NCBI GenBank assembly: GCA_002682825.1
Contig: NOKP01000087.1
Location: 19,871 to 38,795 of the forward strand
DNA length: 18,925 nt
Source of the DNA: Neonectria sp. B-13
Lineage: Eukaryota > Ascomycota > Sordariomycetes > Hypocreales > Nectriaceae
Direction: 5' to 3'
Below the pieces are notes generated by a model. The model searched no databases. It was not told where the DNA came from and was given only the letters and a program-made list of their open reading frames with translations. Both the position numbers and the translations under genes were made by a program. Within the stretch, counting starts at the first letter, position 1; every line of letters starts with the position of its first letter. Positions 18,448-18,925 of the stretch are shown here, one piece after another.

Positions 18448-18925
18448 GGTCGTGATGTTTGCATCGGTTGAGGCGCGTGGTATCAAGAGGGGAGAAAGGC
18501 TGGGATGGAGGAGAGGAATGGAGAAAGGGGGGTCGACCCGCAACTGTAGATGTTGAAGTGGAAGTGAAAGGCAGGGGATGCATGTAAAAAGGATAAAGAC
18601 GACATCCAAATACTGTACAGTGAGTGGGCTGACTGGAACCCACCACGAGATCTCAGGGCACGAGATGGTGAGCCACAGATTAGAATGAATGGCTGGCTGG
18701 CTACCAGGCGGCTTTATTCGATTGCTCGGTACTTTGTACTCCCGGTGCTGCGACTGTGACGTACGAAGGACGTACTCGGGCTAGCGGTAGACCGGCCAAG
18801 CAACCAGCCAGTCGATAGCCGCCAGAGCTGCTGGTTACTGGTGCCCTCCAGGGAGGACCACGGAAGTCAAGGGGTGAGAAGGGTGGAGAGGAAAGTCGAG
18901 ACCGGCCGGGCCCAGACTCCAGAGC
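18448..18925. other. Upstream region of the bZIP gene
   Basis: No gene is supported here. Nearest to the ATG is a pyrimidine-rich tract on the minus strand, typical of a fungal leader. Further upstream, TGACGTAC at 18757-18764 is a CRE-like half site. GGCTGGCTGGCTACCAG (about 18690) and AACCAGCCAGTCGATAGCC (about 18801) are imperfect inverted repeats. Autoregulation by the bZIP product is a speculation from the motif. Confidence 0.4.

Overview
The window looks like nuclear DNA of a filamentous ascomycete (Pezizomycotina). The genes carry short introns (45-129 bp) with GTAAGT/GTATGT-like donors and CTGAC/CTAAC branch sites. Starts sit in ACCATGG-like contexts behind pyrimidine- or CAA-rich leaders. 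The protein families are typically fungal: a Pth11/SAT4-like 7TM protein, a Helo-like-N/NB-ARC/TPR NLR, a Fot1/pogo transposase, a bZIP and a Myb/SANT-like factor. One gene carries a mutation pattern typical of RIP (repeat-induced point mutation). The species cannot be named from the sequence alone.

Layout. (1) 64-2892, minus: a type II P-type cation ATPase that stays in one frame for more than 880 codons but has 14 in-frame stops, each explainable by a C:G to T:A change. (2) 3061-4828, minus: a Fot1/pogo-like transposon inserted just upstream of that pseudogene. Its transposase has no nonsense codons but two opposite frameshifts, and only one end resembles a terminal repeat. (3) 5103-6806, plus: an apparently intact six-exon fungal rhodopsin-like 7TM gene. 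(4) 6807-9480: gene-poor sequence with an 11-bp repeat and two faint, decayed coding stretches. (5) 9616-11857, plus: a two-exon gene for a 730-residue, mostly disordered protein with Pro-rich hexapeptide repeats, a Cys cluster, an internal duplication and a C-terminal Myb/SANT-like domain. (6) 12248-14727, minus: a three-exon NLR whose Walker A lysine is glutamate and which shifts frame just before its 126-bp TPR repeats. (7) 15065-16171, plus: the 3' two thirds of an aldehyde dehydrogenase gene, beginning exactly at a splice acceptor and carrying one nonsense codon. (8) 17498-18447, minus: a bZIP transcription factor gene, probably with a small 5' exon.

The genes do not form a pathway. The window reads as an accessory or turnover region: three clear pseudogenes (ATPase, NLR, ALDH) and a broken transposon sit among three probably functional genes (7TM protein, Myb-like factor, bZIP). 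No complete new defence or biosynthetic system is visible. The most informative signals are the RIP-like ATPase beside a non-RIPed transposon, the NLR with a missing P-loop lysine, and the repeat-rich Myb-like protein. All similarity statements come from reading translations and remembered family motifs; no database search was run.
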